Of a stretch of DNA of 11,672 bases, positions 1 through 6,584 are shown one piece after another. Every line of letters starts with the position of its first letter. The first letter of the stretch is position 1. Under the pieces are notes generated by a model. The model was not told the origin of the DNA and searched no databases. It saw only the letters and a program-made list of their open reading frames with translations. The translations under genes and the position numbers were made by a program. This DNA comes from an uncultured Bacillota bacterium (GTDB lineage Bacteria; Bacillota; Clostridia; Peptostreptococcales; Anaerovoracaceae), in the NCBI GenBank assembly GCA_946638265.1, contig CAMPBN010000024.1, positions 1 through 11,672 on the forward strand. The letters run 5' to 3'.

Positions 1-1
1 C

Positions 2-112
2 GGAATAAGTACCACTGCAATTGATAATAATATTTCATTTTTGAAGAAAAATGGCTATATAGAAAGAATTGGGTCTAATAAGACTGGGTATTGGAATGTA
101 ATAGAATCATAA
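2..112 (+). CDS. 3' end of an unidentified gene (C-terminal 36 residues)
   Basis: An open frame enters from the left edge and stops with TAA at 110-112. The visible tail reads GISTTAIDNNISFLKKNGYI and continues ERIGSNKTGYWNVIES. This pattern, a recognition-helix-like stretch followed by a short 'G-Y-I-x-R-x-G-S-x-K-x-G-Y-W' beta-wing, resembles the winged-helix tail of putative ATP-binding transcriptional regulators of the AlbA_2/RecG-like (HATPase_c_4) type. The family call is by resemblance only, because the diagnostic N-terminal part lies outside the window. The gene is followed by hairpins and a clear terminator at 171-200, so it forms a transcription unit separate from the tRNA and surface-protein genes. 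A regulatory link to the B12 genes is not shown. Confidence 0.6.
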   Translation, partial: GISTTAIDNNISFLKKNGYIERIGSNKTGYWNVIES

Positions 113-170
113 AAAGCATTTCATGGGAATGGTTCATTCCCAATCGCAAGTTAATTGGGCTATGACCTTG

Positions 171-200
171 AAGGAATCGAGTAAAATCGGTTCCTTTTTT
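171..200 (+). terminator. Rho-independent terminator after the left-edge gene
   Basis: AAGGAATCGA (171-180) pairs with TCGGTTCCTT (187-196), giving ten pairs with one T-G wobble and loop GTAAAA. A T-run follows directly to 200. It ends the transcript of the gene that stops at 112. Upstream, TGGGAATG/CATTCCCA (124-131 with 135-142) forms a second perfect hairpin without a T-run. It competes with a CCCAAT/ATTGGG pairing (139-144 with 154-159). Confidence 0.8.
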
Positions 201-314
201 GTGTGATTTTTGCAACTGACACCATATTGTTCTTGACAAAATGCTTCCAAACGACACAGTGATGGTGGAATGCGGGTATGACGTTGGAACAGTCTAAAAT
301 TTGAGAGGGCGGAC

Positions 315-343
315 TTGCGGGAAAAGATTTCGTAATATATAAT
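315..343 (+). promoter_or_regulatory. Sigma-A-type promoter of tRNA-Arg
   Basis: TTGCGG (315-320) and a consensus TATAAT (338-343) are separated by 17 bases. Initiation would fall near 350, a few bases before the mature tRNA 5' end at 355. No other promoter is evident between here and the start codon at 454, so it may also serve the downstream surface-protein gene. Confidence 0.7.
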
Positions 344-354
344 ATGTGTGTTGT

Positions 355-431
355 GCGTCCGTAGCTCAGCTGGATAGAGTGTTCGCCTCCGAAGCGAAAG
401 GCCATGGGTTCGAGTCCCACCGGACGCACCA
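355..431 (+). tRNA. tRNA-Arg (anticodon CCG)
   Basis: The cloverleaf is complete. The seven-pair acceptor GCGTCCG/CGGACGC spans 355-361 with 421-427. There is a D-arm GCTCAGCTGGATAGAGT, an anticodon stem TTCGC/GCGAA with loop CTCCGAA (anticodon CCG, reading CGG), and a T-arm with loop TTCGAGT. The discriminator is A428 and the CCA end is encoded (429-431). Six T residues follow immediately at 432-437, and the coding sequence at 454 begins 22 bases later, so tRNA and mRNA probably share a primary transcript. Confidence 0.97.
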
Positions 432-453
432 TTTTTTAAAAGGAGCGTGTATT

Positions 454-2088
454 ATGAAAAGAAAATTTGGAAGAATTCTGGCGCTGGCAATGGCGATCTG
501 CATGGTATTTGCTGCGGTTCCGGCCTTTGCGCATACTCAGTCGCAGGTAAATGATGCGATAAAAGACACCACGAGCATTGCGGCTAAAGCGGTTCAAGGT
601 GCTTTGGGTGACGGGCAGATGGGAGAAGACTGGCTCATCTTTGGCCTGGCCAGAAGCGGCGAGCAGGTAGACGAAAGCATTTTTGAAAAATATTATGCGG
701 ATGTTGTGGCTTATACGAAAGCCAAAAAAGGAGTACTTTCCGCACGTAAATATACGGAGTATTCAAGAACGGTTTTGGTGCTGACAGCTATCGGCAAGGA
801 CCCTCGTGATGTAGGAGGCTACAATCTCCTGACTCCGCTGGGTGACTATGAAAAGACTATCTGGCAGGGCATCAACGGACCGACCTGGGCGCTGATTGCG
901 CTGGATTCGGGAAACTATGAAATTCCAAAAAACAGCGAGGCTGCAGTGCAGGCTACTCGTGAAAAATACATCGATTGCATTCTGTCCCGCCAGCTGAATA
1001 ACGGCGGCTGGACTCTCAACGGCGGCGAGGCTGCCGAGGAAAAAGACCAGCTTGCGGATGTGGACCTGACAGGCATGGTGCTCCAGGCACTGGCAAAATA
1101 TCAGGATCAGCCGAAGGTAAAGGCGGCAACCGAAAAAGCTCTTGTTTGCCTTTCAAAGCTGCAGGGCGAGACCGGAGGCTATGCGGAGTCTGTGGGTTAT
1201 ACCGAATGCTCCGAAAGCTGTGTGCAGGTGATGGTGGCTCTTGGCGAACTGGGAATTGACCTGAACGACAGCCGTTTTGTGAAGAATGGCAAGAGCACAG
1301 TGGACAATCTTCTGGAAAACTTCTATTTCAAGGGAAAAGGTTTTGCTCATCCGCTTGGAAGCAAAGACGCAAACGGCATGGCCACAGAGCAGGCTTACTA
1401 CGGATTGATCTCGGCAAAGCGTGCAATGGAGGGAAAGAACAGCCTCTATCGTCTCAGCGACCACATCACTATCAGCGGTGGAGAAACTGCTGCTCCGGCT
1501 CCTGAGACCACTGCCCCGAATGCAGACGTTTCCTTTAGTGACATCAGTGGAAATGCCAACGAAAAGGCCATTATCGAGCTGGCTTCCCGTGGAATTATCA
1601 ACGGCATGGGCGACGGTACTTTTGCGCCGAACGCTACCATGACCAGAGCTCAGTTTGCGGCTATCGTTACCAGAAGCCTGGGTTTTGAAGCTGCGGCTAC
1701 TTCCAAATTTACAGATGTTCCTGCTTCCAAATGGTATGCGGGATATATCGGTGCAGCCAACGGCAAGGGCATCGTTAACGGCAGAAGCGCTACCACTTTC
1801 GATCCGGAAGGACTGATCACCCGTCAAGAAGCGGCAGTAATGGTTACAAATGCTGCTAAGATCTGCATGATGAAGACCGATCTGGACAGTACAAAAATGA
1901 GAGATACGCTGGCGCAGTTCAGCGATTATATTACCATTGCCGACTGGGCAAAAAATGCGATGGCATTTTGCTATAGCGAAGGAATTTATGACGAAAGCGA
2001 TCTGAACACAAATCCGACGACTTATATTCATCGCGGCGAAATCGCTCAGATGCTCTACAATATGCTGAGTAAGGCATTTATTATTTAA
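454..2088 (+). CDS. Secreted SLH-anchored protein with intrinsic-factor-like alpha/alpha toroid domain
   Basis: This 544-residue protein is probably a cell-wall-anchored ligand-binding protein, plausibly a cobamide binder. The start ATG follows AGGAG (441-445) by 8 bases and opens a signal peptide with a basic n-region, a hydrophobic core and AFA before H27. Residues about 30-345 carry helical-repeat motifs (TWALIALDSGNY, ADVDLTGMVLQALAKY, ECSESCVQVMVALGELGIDL, FVKNGKSTVDNLL, MATEQAYYGL). They are typical of bacterial proteins in the prenyltransferase/squalene-oxidase toroid superfamily, the fold of the alpha domain of intrinsic factor and transcobalamin. A short Pro/Thr linker (TAAPAPETTAPN) leads to three SLH repeats at about 360-412, 419-475 and 488-540. 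These start FSDIS, FTDVP and FSDYI and carry TRAQ, TRQE and HRGE. No DUF4430 beta domain is present, unlike the 1596-residue protein. The gene lies 44 bases before ecfT with no terminator between, suggesting one operon. SLH and fold calls are strong; ligand is inference. Confidence 0.9.
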   Translation: MKRKFGRILALAMAICMVFAAVPAFAHTQSQVNDAIKDTTSIAAKAVQGALGDGQMGEDWLIFGLARSGEQVDESIFEKYYADVVAYTKAKKGVLSARKYTEYSRTVLVLTAIGKDPRDVGGYNLLTPLGDYEKTIWQGINGPTWALIALDSGNYEIPKNSEAAVQATREKYIDCILSRQLNNGGWTLNGGEAAEEKDQLADVDLTGMVLQALAKYQDQPKVKAATEKALVCLSKLQGETGGYAESVGYTECSESCVQVMVALGELGIDLNDSRFVKNGKSTVDNLLENFYFKGKGFAHPLGSKDANGMATEQAYYGLISAKRAMEGKNSLYRLSDHITISGGETAAPAPETTAPNADVSFSDISGNANEKAIIELASRGIINGMGDGTFAPNATMTRAQFAAIVTRSLGFEAAATSKFTDVPASKWYAGYIGAANGKGIVNGRSATTFDPEGLITRQEAAVMVTNAAKICMMKTDLDSTKMRDTLAQFSDYITIADWAKNAMAFCYSEGIYDESDLNTNPTTYIHRGEIAQMLYNMLSKAFII

Positions 2089-2132
2089 TGGGATGCGCCC
2101 GGCGAGGGCGATAAAGCGAGAAAGGACAGGAA

Positions 2133-3020
2133 ATGATAAATAGGGACACGTTTTCTGCTTATCATCCACTCATAAATTTTCTGTACTTCGCCCTGGTGCT
2201 GCTGTTTTCAATGTGCTTCATGCACCCGGTGTATCTTTTGATATCACTGGCAGCAGGGTTTTGCTACAGTATCTATTTGCGCGGCCGAAAGGCGGCGCAT
2301 TTTTCGCTTGTCTACATGCTTCCGATGATGCTTTTGGTGATCATCATAAATCCGGCCTTTACGCACGAAGGCGCCACGATATTGACTTATCTGCCAAGCG
2401 GGAATCCGCTGACGCTGGAAAGTATGGTCTATGGGGCGGCTTCAGCGACGATGCTGGCTACGGTGCTGATCTGGTTTTCGTGTTTTAATGAAGTGATTAC
2501 TTCCGATAAATTTGTTTATCTTTTCGGGAGGATCATTCCGTCGCTTTCGCTGATACTTTCGATGGCGCTCCGGTTCATACCGAAATTCACGGCTCAGACG
2601 AAGGTGGTAACGGAGGCCCAGCGCTGCGTGGGAAGGGATATTTCCACGGGAAGCATTTTTCAAAGGCTGAAGACAGCCATCACCATATTTTCCATCATGC
2701 TCACCTGGGCGCTGGAAGACGCCATCGAGACGGCGGATTCCATGAAGAGCCGGGGTTACGGGCTGGAAGGAAGAACGGCCTTTTCGATCTACCGGTTTGA
2801 CGAGCGCGACCGGACGGCGATGGCATGGCTGATATTTTGCGGATTTTTCATCATCTGCGCCTGGATTTGCGGCGGGATGTATTTCAGATATTATCCGACT
2901 GTGAAGGGCACGGGGTTTGACCCACTGAAAATTTCGGTGGCCGTGGTGTATATGGCGCTTTGCTTTACACCGCTTATTCTTAATGCAGAGGAGGACAGAA
3001 AATGGAAACATTTAAGATAA
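2133..3020 (+). CDS. ecfT: ECF transporter transmembrane subunit EcfT (CbiQ family)
   Basis: This 295-residue integral membrane protein is the T component that couples ATP hydrolysis to the substrate-binding S component. ATG at 2133 follows an AGGACAGG ribosome site. Hydrophobic segments lie near residues 12-50, 55-75, 97-118 and 132-150, with two more in the C-terminal third. The long cytoplasmic coupling region contains LRFIPKFTAQTKVVTEAQR and, later, ALEDAIETADSMKSRGYG. The latter matches the conserved small-residue/Arg-Gly coupling helix motif of EcfT/CbiQ proteins that docks into the ATPases. The 3' end overlaps the next gene by 19 bases, so translation of T and ATPase subunits is probably coupled. 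It follows the SLH toroid-protein gene closely. The substrate cannot be read from this subunit. Confidence 0.93.
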   Translation: MINRDTFSAYHPLINFLYFALVLLFSMCFMHPVYLLISLAAGFCYSIYLRGRKAAHFSLVYMLPMMLLVIIINPAFTHEGATILTYLPSGNPLTLESMVYGAASATMLATVLIWFSCFNEVITSDKFVYLFGRIIPSLSLILSMALRFIPKFTAQTKVVTEAQRCVGRDISTGSIFQRLKTAITIFSIMLTWALEDAIETADSMKSRGYGLEGRTAFSIYRFDERDRTAMAWLIFCGFFIICAWICGGMYFRYYPTVKGTGFDPLKISVAVVYMALCFTPLILNAEEDRKWKHLR

Positions 3021-5725
3021 AAAATCTGACTTTCTATTATCCGGAAGCAGAAAAACCTGTGCTGGACAATCTGTCCTTTGATGTGGAACCGGGCGAATTT
3101 CTTGTGCTGGTGGGACCGTCGGGATGCGGTAAGTCTACGCTGCTGAGGCAGTTGAAAACAGTACTGGCACCGCACGGGGAAAGAGAAGGCGAGATCCTTT
3201 TTGAGGGGCAGGCTTTGGACGAGATTTCGCAGCGTGACCAGGCTTCGAAAATCGGATTTGTGCAGCAGAGTCCGGAAAATCAGATTGTGACGGACAAAGT
3301 GTGGCACGAACTGGCTTTTGGACTGGAATCGCTGGGATATGATACTTCGGCCATTCGGGCAAGGGTAGCCGAGATGGCTTCGTTTTTTGGAATTCAAAAT
3401 TGGTTTTACAAGAATGTGGCAGAGCTTTCGGGCGGCCAGAAACAGCTTTTGAATCTGGCATCCATCATGGCGCTGCAGCCGAGCGTACTGATACTGGATG
3501 AGCCAACTAGCCAGCTGGACCCGATCGCGGCTTCGGATTTTCTTGCAACGGTGGCGAAGATAAACCGCGAGCTGGGAACGACGATCATCCTCACGGAGCA
3601 CAGGCTCGAAGAGGTGTTCCCGGTAGCGGACAAAGTGATATTTATGGAACGCGGCAGCGTGGTGGCCGCCGGCTCACCGCGCGAAGTGGGGATGCAGCTG
3701 CAAGGTCGCGGCCACGGTATGTTCCGCGCCATGCCTGCTGCCATGCGGATCTGGGCGGCAGCAGGCGTCAGCGGGCTCTGCCCGCTGACGGTGCGTGAGG
3801 GGCGGGACTGGATGGACGAGTTCGCAGCTTCGCACACGCTGCAGGAGCTCCCGCCCCCGCGCACATGGCGCGGGGCTGAGGCGGCGGCCCTGACCGGCAG
3901 CGCCACTGAGCAGCATGCGCAACTCGAAGCGGCTGAAACCGCAGCCGCAGAAAAGCCCGAAATTCCTGCCGTACTTGTAGACGGTATCTGGTTCAAATAC
4001 GAAAAAGACGCGCCGGACGTAGTGAAGGGCGTATCGCTGGAACTCAAAAAAGGCGAGCTTTTGGCAGTGCTGGGCGGAAACGGCACCGGCAAGAGCACCA
4101 CGCTGTCCATTATCGGCGGACTTCGTCAGCCTTACCGCGGCAGCGTGAAAGTAAACGGCAGCCTGGGCGTGCTGCCTCAAAATCCGAAAACGTTATTTGT
4201 GAAAAAGACTGTTCGCGAGGATCTTTTCGAAATCTTCCGCGGCAGCAAAGAATCAAAAGAAAGGCAGCACCAAAAAGTAGAGAGAGTTGTTTCCCTCTGC
4301 CGACTGGAGGAACTGCTGGACCGCCACCCTTACGACCTTTCGGGCGGCGAGCAGCAGAGAGCGGCTCTGGCGAAGGTCCTTCTGCTGGATCCGGACATCC
4401 TGCTTTTGGACGAGCCGACCAAGGGTCTGGATGCGGAGTTCAAGCAAAGCTTTGCTGTTATCATCAAATCCCTGCAGGCCAAGGGAGTCAGCATCTTTAT
4501 GGTCAGCCACGATGTGGAATTCTGTGCCGAATATGCAGACCGTTGTGCGCTCTTTTTTGACGGAAATATAGTAACAGAAGGCGAGCCGAGAAGATTTTTC
4601 TCGGGCAACAGCTTTTACACCACATCTGCCAACCGCATCGCGCGCAAATATATTGAAAAAGCGGTCACGGCCGGCGATGTTATAGCCTGCTGTGGCGGTG
4701 AAGTACCGCCGCTTCCGGAGCTTTCCGAGATCAAAGATCTGCCGGATGAGCCGGAAGAAAAGATTAAAGAAAAGAAACTGCCGATGTGGCGAAAAGTTCT
4801 GGCCCTTATCTCAGGGGCAGCAGTTATTTTCAGCTTCGTAAAAGTGCTGGGAGTGACAGACCTTTCCGAAATCGTGACAGAAAACGGAGTCTCGGGACTG
4901 GTCGGAGGATATGCAGGTTTTTACCCAATCATCATCGTTTCGCTCCTGGTCTTCGCATTTGCGGTCAGCAGAAAATCCAAGGCGCCGGCGCAGCATCTCC
5001 AGGTGGCACGCGAAAAGCGCAAGCTGCCAAAGCGCACACTGGCTGCGGCAGTCATCATTCTGCTCTTGATACCGCTGACCATTTTCATCGGCGTATACTA
5101 TCTGGACAGCAGAAAATATTATTTCATATCCCTGCTGATCCTTTTCGAAATTATGGTGCCTTTTGCATTGGTATTCGAGGGGCGCAAGCCTCAGGCCAGA
5201 GAACTGGTGGTTATCTCCGTGCTCTGTGCGCTGGGTATCGCAGGCCGCGCGGCATTCTTCATGCTGCCAAGCTTCAAGCCTGTCATGGCTATAGTCATCG
5301 TTTCGGCGGTGGCCTTTGGCGGCGAAAGCGGATTTTTGGTAGGAGCTGTCACCATGCTTCTTTCGAATATGCTCTTCGGCCAGGGCCCGTGGACTCCTTG
5401 GCAGATGTTCACCATGGGACTTATCGGCTATCTGGCGGGTGTGCTCTATCAAAAGGGACTGCTGCGCAGAAACCGGGCATCACTTTGCGTATTCGGTGCA
5501 CTGGCAGCGCTGATTATCTACGGCGGCATCATGAACCCTGCGGCGGCACTGATATGGCTGCCGGAAATCAACAAAGAAGTCATCATCGCATATTATATGA
5601 CAGGCTTCCCGGTGGATCTGGTGCACGCTTTTGCAACAGCCCTTTTCCTCTGGTTCGGAGCCGAGCCGATGCTTGAAAAACTGGACCGCATCAAGGTGAA
5701 ATACGGCCTGGTGGAGCAAAATTGA
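3002..5725 (+). CDS. Fused ECF transporter: two ATPase domains plus membrane S component (CbrT-like, probably cobalamin)
   Basis: One 907-residue polypeptide joins three ECF subunits. ABC domain 1 (about 1-240) has Walker A GPSGCGKST near 38, signature LSGGQKQ near 142, Walker B LILDEPTSQLD near 163 and switch His in TEHR near 198. A linker rich in Ala and Pro (about 240-322, with CPLTVREGRDW) leads to ABC domain 2 (about 323-565). That domain has GGNGTGKST near 358, LSGGEQQR near 446, ILLLDEPTKGLD near 467 and VSHD near 501. After an acidic/basic linker, four predicted membrane segments (about 595-725) precede an ECF S-component core (about 726-890). The core carries the motifs FFMLPSFKP, VAFGGESGFLVGA and GQGPWTPWQMF, which I associate with cobalamin-type (CbrT-like) S components. 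Both nucleotide-binding sites look intact. The ATG follows GAGGAGGA and overlaps ecfT. The fusion would give a dedicated transporter. ABC and S calls are firm; B12 specificity rests on family resemblance and the adjacent riboswitch. Confidence 0.92.
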   Translation: METFKIKNLTFYYPEAEKPVLDNLSFDVEPGEFLVLVGPSGCGKSTLLRQLKTVLAPHGEREGEILFEGQALDEISQRDQASKIGFVQQSPENQIVTDKVWHELAFGLESLGYDTSAIRARVAEMASFFGIQNWFYKNVAELSGGQKQLLNLASIMALQPSVLILDEPTSQLDPIAASDFLATVAKINRELGTTIILTEHRLEEVFPVADKVIFMERGSVVAAGSPREVGMQLQGRGHGMFRAMPAAMRIWAAAGVSGLCPLTVREGRDWMDEFAASHTLQELPPPRTWRGAEAAALTGSATEQHAQLEAAETAAAEKPEIPAVLVDGIWFKYEKDAPDVVKGVSLELKKGELLAVLGGNGTGKSTTLSIIGGLRQPYRGSVKVNGSLGVLPQNPKTLFVKKTVREDLFEIFRGSKESKERQHQKVERVVSLCRLEELLDRHPYDLSGGEQQRAALAKVLLLDPDILLLDEPTKGLDAEFKQSFAVIIKSLQAKGVSIFMVSHDVEFCAEYADRCALFFDGNIVTEGEPRRFFSGNSFYTTSANRIARKYIEKAVTAGDVIACCGGEVPPLPELSEIKDLPDEPEEKIKEKKLPMWRKVLALISGAAVIFSFVKVLGVTDLSEIVTENGVSGLVGGYAGFYPIIIVSLLVFAFAVSRKSKAPAQHLQVAREKRKLPKRTLAAAVIILLLIPLTIFIGVYYLDSRKYYFISLLILFEIMVPFALVFEGRKPQARELVVISVLCALGIAGRAAFFMLPSFKPVMAIVIVSAVAFGGESGFLVGAVTMLLSNMLFGQGPWTPWQMFTMGLIGYLAGVLYQKGLLRRNRASLCVFGALAALIIYGGIMNPAAALIWLPEINKEVIIAYYMTGFPVDLVHAFATALFLWFGAEPMLEKLDRIKVKYGLVEQN

Positions 5726-5728
5726 CAA

Positions 5729-5757
5729 TTGACATTCGACTTGAAAAATGCTATAGT
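5729..5757 (+). promoter_or_regulatory. Strong extended -10 promoter of the riboswitch transcript
   Basis: A perfect TTGACA (5729-5734), a 17-base spacer and TATAGT (5752-5757) with an upstream TG (TGC-TATAGT) make a strong sigma-A-type promoter. The -35 begins 4 bases after the stop codon of the ECF fusion gene. Initiation near 5764 would place the riboswitch at the very 5' end of the RNA. Confidence 0.85.
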
Positions 5758-5778
5758 TTGCTTGTGAAAACTGAATAA

Positions 5779-6007
5779 CGTCAGGTGTTTCGCACCGGAA
5801 GTTTCGAGCCGTAAAACAGAGGCCGCAACACACCGGAGCGACTAAGAGGGAAGCAGGTGAGAGTCCTGCACGGTCCCGCCGCTGTAATCGGGGAGTCCTT
5901 TATCAACAGCCGTCAGTCGGAAATTCCGGCCGGCAGCCACTGCATATTTTATGCGGGAAGGCTGATAATGGGTAGAGATCCGGGAGTCAGAAGACCTGCA
6001 TCGGACG
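5779..6007 (+). ncRNA. Cobalamin (adenosylcobalamin) riboswitch aptamer
   Basis: The conserved blocks occur in the correct order. AGGTG is at 5783-5787, and a P2 stem (5790-5798 with 5833-5841) is TCGC-A-CCGG paired with CCGG-A-GCGA. Next is the core GGGAAGCAGGTGAGAGTCCTGC, running into CGGTCCCGCCGCTGTAA (to about 5887). The GCGGGAAGG-like segment is near 5953-5961, and the B12 box GAGTCAGAAGACCTGCAT is at 5984-6001. The box agrees with the published consensus rAGYCMGgAgaCCkGCcd at 16 of 18 positions. A short P1 CGTC/GACG (5779-5782 with 6004-6007) closes the aptamer. It should repress downstream expression when intracellular adenosylcobalamin is high. It lies between the ECF fusion gene and the 97-residue gene. 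Confidence 0.97.
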
Positions 6008-6014
6008 AAGAAAG

Positions 6015-6128
6015 TTAGCCGACGGGCTTATCGGCGGTGCTTTTATAAGGGATGCAATGCATACCTTCGCTTTTGTTTGGAATACAGAAAAACGGACTGT
6101 ATCGGCTGAATGTCGGTACAGTTTTTTT
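6015..6128 (+). promoter_or_regulatory. Riboswitch expression platform: P13-like hairpin, antiterminator and terminator
   Basis: GCCGA (6018-6022) pairs with TCGGC (6031-6035). The loop holds CGGG (6023-6026), complementary to CCCG (5875-5878) in the aptamer's L5 region, as expected for the L5-L13 kissing interaction of cobalamin riboswitches. Alternatively TTAGCCGA (6015-6022) can pair with TCGGCTGA (6102-6109), eight pairs with one wobble. That would break the terminator stem (6096-6122). The two states are mutually exclusive, so ligand-stabilised P13 would leave the terminator free to form. The pairings are seen directly; the switching order is inferred. Confidence 0.7.
6096..6128 (+). terminator. 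Intrinsic terminator of the cobalamin riboswitch
   Basis: ACTGTATCGGC (6096-6106) pairs with GTCGGTACAGT (6112-6122), eleven pairs including two G-T wobbles, with loop TGAAT. A run of T residues reaches 6128. It sits about 95 bases after the B12 box and before the ribosome site of the 97-residue gene, so the switch most likely acts at transcription termination. Confidence 0.9.
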
Positions 6129-6202
6129 AATGGCACGCTCGCAAGATTTACGAAAATCTCAATTTTTATCTTTAAATAGTAACTCCAAAACGGCGATTCC
6201 AA

Positions 6203-6230
6203 GGTTCGGATCCACCGCAGGGTCCGAACC
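6203..6230 (+). other. Leader hairpin upstream of the 97-residue gene
   Basis: GGTTCGGATCC (6203-6213) and GGGTCCGAACC (6220-6230) form an eleven-pair stem with one wobble around loop ACCGCA. No T-run follows, so it is not a terminator. It lies in the read-through leader 26 bases before the AGGAGG site (6257-6262). It may stabilise the mRNA or be a second control element; no known riboswitch class was recognised. Confidence 0.5.
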
Positions 6231-6270
6231 GAAGGAAACCCGCCAAAGGGGGCAAAAGGAGGAGCATGTT

Positions 6271-6564
6271 ATGAATATAAACTGGTTTAAAAATCCTGAC
6301 AATGTAGTGTATGCCGATGAAAATGAATTCATCGACAATTTTGCAAACGAAACCGGAATCGACCATCTTCGTGAAGAGATCGCGGATTTCAGAGAGCATC
6401 CCACAGCAGAAGGACGCACCCTCAAAGGCAGAAAGCGCGTAACGGTGAAACTTTTGATTCCAAATCTTATGTTTGACGAAAAGATCGACATGGGCGACAA
6501 CGTTTGGATCTACATGGGAGATGTAATGGAAAGTTATTGTGTTTATCAGCCTTGGGGTGAGTAA
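6271..6564 (+). CDS. Small acidic protein of unknown function under cobalamin riboswitch control
   Basis: This gene encodes 97 residues. ATG 6271 is chosen because a perfect AGGAGG (6257-6262) lies 8 bases upstream; a longer in-frame reading back to 6052 would cross the riboswitch terminator. No signal peptide, membrane segment or known motif is recognised. The product is acidic and fairly rich in aromatic residues, with an N-terminal INWFKNPDNVVYADENEF, a basic middle (RTLKGRKRVTVKLLIPNL) and a tail WIYMGDVMESYCVYQPWGE with a single Cys. It reads like a small soluble cytoplasmic domain. It is the first gene after the riboswitch and ends inside its own terminator, so it appears to be a monocistronic B12-repressed gene. 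Possible roles include a cobamide handling or regulatory accessory protein, but nothing in the sequence proves this. Coding status is well supported by the ribosome site and context; function is unknown. Confidence 0.85.
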   Translation: MNINWFKNPDNVVYADENEFIDNFANETGIDHLREEIADFREHPTAEGRTLKGRKRVTVKLLIPNLMFDEKIDMGDNVWIYMGDVMESYCVYQPWGE

Positions 6565-6584
6565 CCCCGGGCTTTTTTTCTTTT
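6548..6584 (+). terminator. Intrinsic terminator overlapping the end of the 97-residue gene
   Basis: AGCCT-T-GGGGT (6548-6558) pairs with ACCCC-GGGCT (6564-6573), ten pairs with one bulged T, around loop GAGTA. A long T-rich tract runs to 6584. The stop codon TAA (6562-6564) lies at the loop, so a translating ribosome would cover the stem. It separates the riboswitch transcript from the 1596-residue gene unless it is leaky or controlled. Confidence 0.88.

Noticed and set aside
233..263. TTGACA at 233-238 as a promoter -35
   Set aside because: No acceptable -10 element lies 16-19 bases downstream (ACAGTG region). The promoter at 315-343 fits the tRNA far better.
355..431. tRNA-Arg as an attachment site of an integrated element
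   Set aside because: No second copy of the tRNA 3' end and no integrase gene are seen in the window.
346..453. Extended N-terminus of the 544-residue protein starting at 346
   Set aside because: This stretch is the tRNA-Arg gene. The ribosome site at 441-445 and the signal peptide beginning at 454 fix the real start.
2096..2110. CGCCC/GGGCG hairpin between the SLH gene and ecfT as a terminator
   Set aside because: It has only five pairs and no T-run, so it does not separate the two genes.
1153..2169. Long minus-strand open frame opposite the SLH protein
   Set aside because: It lies antisense to a well-supported gene. Its Cys/His/Arg-rich, motif-free translation is typical of a shadow frame, and it has no ribosome site of note.
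4786..5676. Plus-strand 296-codon frame within the ECF fusion gene
   Set aside because: It is out of frame with the intact S-component coding sequence and gives a low-complexity Arg/Gly/His-rich product, so it is a shadow.
6052..6270. Extended start of the 97-residue protein
   Set aside because: It would run through the riboswitch terminator and leader hairpin. The AGGAGG at 6257-6262 places the start at 6271.
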